A stretch of 64,000 nucleotides of DNA from Epiperipatus broadwayi. Its lineage: Eukaryota; Onychophora; Udeonychophora; Euonychophora; Peripatidae. The position numbers and the translations under genes were made by a program. The stretch covers positions 1,819,478 through 1,883,477 of the forward strand of contig JAQFVV010006231.1 in the NCBI GenBank assembly GCA_028023455.1, written 5' to 3'. The notes under the pieces were generated by a model. It saw only the letters and a program-made list of their open reading frames with translations, did not search any database and was not told where the DNA came from. This document shows positions 61,131 through 64,000 of this stretch, one piece after another (the stretch's first letter is position 1; every line of letters starts with the position of its first letter).

Positions 61131-62307
61131 AGAAAAAACAATTTAATCTTTTAATTCCTCTGGAATTAAAAAATAATAATAATTAATTCAGTAATTTTTT
61201 CCTCTGATTAATCTAAAATTGTTTATACTTTAAATAAAACGAGCAGAGGGGAAATAATTTTTTTGACAATTTTGTTGATATATAACTTTTCTAAATGATT
61301 ACATCTTGATAACACACTAAAAACAATATTCTAAACGTTCATTTACTAACAATTTATAACATAATGAGCAATAATCACTCTGCTAAAAAGCCGTTGTCTC
61401 TCAACTTGATTAATCAATAGACACAGATAGCTTTGGAGTAAATAGAGTAAATTATTGGTCTTAATGCAAATATTGAAAGTAAACTGGGAAAATCATATAA
61501 TGCTTTGTTAACTATATTAATAATTTGTGGTTTTCTAGTGACTATAGATCACAGATTATTTTATATGTTTTGTTGATGTTTAGTTTAAATTAACCACTGT
61601 TTTAATTTGGCATCAGTATTTACATTACTTTACTCCAAGCTTTCTTTCGGCTTTTATTATTAGAGTACTGCTTTTCATTAAAAGTATCCAGCATGTATCT
61701 TTTACTATTGCTATATTAATGAATTACTTACCTGAAACTTTCAATAACCTAAAACTTTGAATCCAAGTACATCTACTTGTGTAGTGATACTGATATCAAA
61801 CCAAGTTAGTAATTATGAATTTTAATTTCAGTTATAGGCTAATTACAGGAATCTATTAATCTGGAAACTGTCAAGTGCCAATTATGATATCCCTATTGCT
61901 ATCTAATAACTATAAAATTGTTAAATGACTGTATAAATCTAAACTAAAAATATCCCTTAAAAAGTGCTTTAAAATATATCATAGAACAATTTAGAAACTT
62001 TAATCATAAAATCAGTACAAACCAATTCATCACACATGTATTAATAGCTGCAATAATTGTTTTCAACAAACCAAACACATTTATTAAATTACACTGTTCA
62101 AAGTTTTTTGATTATCCTTATCAGCTACCCAATTGGAAGTCTCTATCCAAAAACAGACATATACTAACCTGTGTGCTATAATAGTTGAATATACTTTAAA
62201 AATTTAAATAAAGTTAATTTTTTCTAAAGATATTCAACAATAAATATTAGATTACTTAATTCTAAGGAATAAACTCCTTTATGTTGTTTATCTTATAATC
62301 AATAACA

Positions 62308-63024
62308 TACAATACATATCTTTATTATATTATAACAACAACTTATAAATACATCAACATAATAATTATATATATATATAATTATATGAATAAAAATATA
62401 AAAATAGGATGGTCTAATAGTAAAAATCTAGATATATTAATAGGAAATTATAAAATTAAAGATGATATGAAATATATAAAGGGAACAGTATATAAAATTA
62501 CTTGCAGGATATGTAAAATGGTTTACTATGGACAAACATCAAAACAATTAGAACAAAGGGCAAAAGAACATAATAGTGCTATTGAAAGGAGGGATGATAG
62601 ATCTGCATTATATGTTCATTATTTAAAATTTGGATATAAAATAGATTGTATTAAAAACATAAGACCATTAAATTATATAAAGGAAATAAATAGAAGGAAA
62701 ATATATGAAACAAATTATATAAAATATAATATAAATACATGTATGAACATTTACAAAAAGTCAATTGATTTAACAAATGATTGAGTAATGGATAAAGAAT
62801 GGAAAGTAATATAAAGGGAGATATAAAAATAAATTGATAGAAATAATAAATTATAGAAAATGTCAGTAGATATCACTATGTATGTAATATATGTGCTGGT
62901 ATTAGTAAGAGATATTGAAAAGGGTAAAAATTTAGAATTACCGAAAAAGGCTTTTATATATATAATTATTATGTTGATGTATTTATAAATTGTTGTTATA
63001 ATATAATAAAGATTTATATTGTAT
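62308..63024 (+). mobile_element. Penelope-like cassette: GIY-YIG ORF between ~70-bp inverted repeats
   Basis: The left arm 62308-62380 (ATCTTTATTATATTATAACA, ACTTATAAATACATCAACAT, AATAATTATATATA) is the inverted match of 62956-63024 (TATATAATTATTATGTTGAT, GTATTTATAAATTGTTGTTA, TAATATAATAAAGAT), with few mismatches. Between them sits an intact GIY-YIG ORF, then about 170 bp of non-coding sequence. No reverse transcriptase is present. Penelope-like elements often carry 5' copies of their terminal repeat in inverted orientation, so this fits a severely truncated copy that kept only the endonuclease end. A small independently moving cassette is the less likely alternative. Confidence 0.7.
62386..62784 (+). 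CDS. GIY-YIG endonuclease domain of a Penelope-like element
   Basis: 132 codons from the first ATG just inside the left inverted arm. Residues 35-51 (VYKITCRICKMVYYGQT) hold the first conserved strand, the cysteine pair C40/C43 and YYG in place of YIG. R58 and EH at 61-62 mark the catalytic helix, H78 is the zinc-ligand-like histidine, and E108 in KIYE is the metal-binding glutamate. CxxC plus downstream histidines within a GIY-YIG fold is the pattern of Penelope-like endonucleases, which nick target DNA for retrotransposition. The RT domain that normally precedes it is absent. The frame is intact and the main catalytic positions are present, so the fragment could be fairly young. It may start further upstream in the parent element. 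Confidence 0.8.
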   Translation: MNKNIKIGWSNSKNLDILIGNYKIKDDMKYIKGTVYKITCRICKMVYYGQTSKQLEQRAKEHNSAIERRDDRSALYVHYLKFGYKIDCIKNIRPLNYIKEINRRKIYETNYIKYNINTCMNIYKKSIDLTND

Positions 63025-63275
63025 TTTATTCAATACTAGATTGCGGAAATAGTTAAATATATGAATACAACTAAAATACCATCATCACAAACCTTCAGGA
63101 AAACATTTTTTAAATAAAGTTCCTGGAATAAAACCTTATTGAAATAAAAGTTGATAAAAAAGAAAAAAAAAAAATGTTAAAAGGAACAAATTCTGCCCAT
63201 CACTTTGATACATGAATGTTTCTTGACTTCCCAAGCAATTCATCATATAAATAAATAAAAACTATATATATATTG

Positions 63276-64000
63276 TGGATATTACTAATTTCACCAGCAT
63301 GTAAATAACTTACTACTGCTTGAATATGTAACATTTAGGATTATAACCATATCACAAAACATTCTCATTCCGAATACATTACTCAGAATTATTTTGCAGG
63401 CAGACGCATAATGAGTCATTTTAATAAACTTGTAAATACAATTTTATTTTTCATTTATCAATACTCATTCATTCAGTCTGACAAAATGATAATTCCCTCT
63501 TTTATCTGACTTCAACCATATATATTGTAAATAAATCAACATTGATATCTGAAGAGGCTGAAACTTATTACTAGTGGCAATCTTATTTCAGAAATTAATC
63601 AAGCCAGCTTAACATTTTATATATTATTATAAAATTAAATATTACTAATTTCAACAACATATAAATAACTTTCTACTACTTGAATATGTAACGTTTAAAA
63701 TTATAATCACATCACAGAAAACTCTTGTTCAGAATACATTACTCAGAATTATTTTTCAGGCAAATCCATACTCAATATTCAATTACATGATGTTGAAATT
63801 AGCAATATTTAATTTAAAATAATATACAAAATGTTAAGCTGGCTTGATTAATTTCTGAACTAAGATCGCTGCTAATAATAAGTTTCAGCCTTTTCGGATA
63901 TCAATGTTGATTTATTTACAATATATACAATTAGAGATCAGATAAAATAAGAAATTCTCTTTTTGTTCGACTGAATGAATGAACATTGATCAATTAAAAG
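63276..64000. repeat. Complex foldback at the right edge
   Basis: 63515-63670 (CAACATTGATATCTGAAGAG, GCTGAAACTTATTA, TAATCAAGCCAGCTTAACAT) is matched inverted by 63790-63925 (ATGTTAAGCTGGCTTGATTA, TAATAAGTTTCAGC, GATATCAATGTTG). In addition 63276-63410 and 63640-63770 are direct copies (GAATATGTAAC-TTTA..ATTATAA, AATACATTACTCAGAATTAT). So direct and inverted repeats are interleaved, and the element probably continues past the window. The GTAACATTTAGG..ATAACC block also recurs at 3249-3268, pointing to a dispersed family. Confidence 0.75.

Overview
This is a piece of an animal nuclear genome. It is very A+T-rich (roughly three-quarters A+T by eye), intron-rich and full of transposable-element debris. 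It has no operons, bacterial-type genes or CRISPR arrays. The only host gene I can recognise is a split anoctamin (TMEM16) gene on the minus strand. Eleven short exons between 49675 and 5776 join in frame with GT/AG boundaries and matching phases at every junction, giving about 387 residues from the N-terminal dimerisation region through transmembrane helices 1 to 4. Both gene ends lie outside the window: the start beyond the right edge or in an unseen exon, and the rest of the TM domain beyond position 1. The host is most likely an AT-rich invertebrate (an arthropod or other protostome is my guess). Sequence alone does not settle this.

Layout, left to right. 1-5.3 kb: old LINE fragments (an RTE-like 3' piece on minus, a second LINE family on plus). 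5.8-12.7 kb: anoctamin exons 11 to 8, numbered within the window, with a deleted gypsy-type LTR element and a hairpin repeat in the introns. 13-17.3 kb: a badly decayed CR1/L2-like LINE and a foldback element. 19-21.2 kb: exons 7 and 6. The 11-kb intron at 21.2-32.2 kb holds a nearly intact gag-only LTR element with two 1.44-kb LTRs, a long near-perfect hairpin, a three-armed palindrome, a 404-bp foldback and an exon-like orphan segment. 32.2-49.7 kb: exons 5 to 1, with a Penelope-like element broken by an inversion, a TIR element, tRNA-derived SINEs, a duplicated repeat with a hammerhead-like core, and a degraded RTE-like LINE.

49.7-64 kb has no recognised exon. It carries a head-to-tail series of three progressively 5'-truncated LINE copies, several inverted-repeat elements, a GIY-YIG endonuclease ORF of Penelope type flanked by about 70-bp inverted repeats, and a complex foldback at the right edge.

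How the parts work together: the anoctamin exons would be spliced into one membrane-protein mRNA. Almost everything else sits in its introns or 5' flank. The only element ORFs that look unbroken are the 338-codon gag-like ORF and the 132-codon GIY-YIG ORF; the reverse transcriptases all carry stops, frameshifts or lost catalytic aspartates. The most interesting items are the Penelope-type GIY-YIG cassette with inverted arms, the 5'-inverted Penelope copy, the gag-only LTR element and the long hairpin families.
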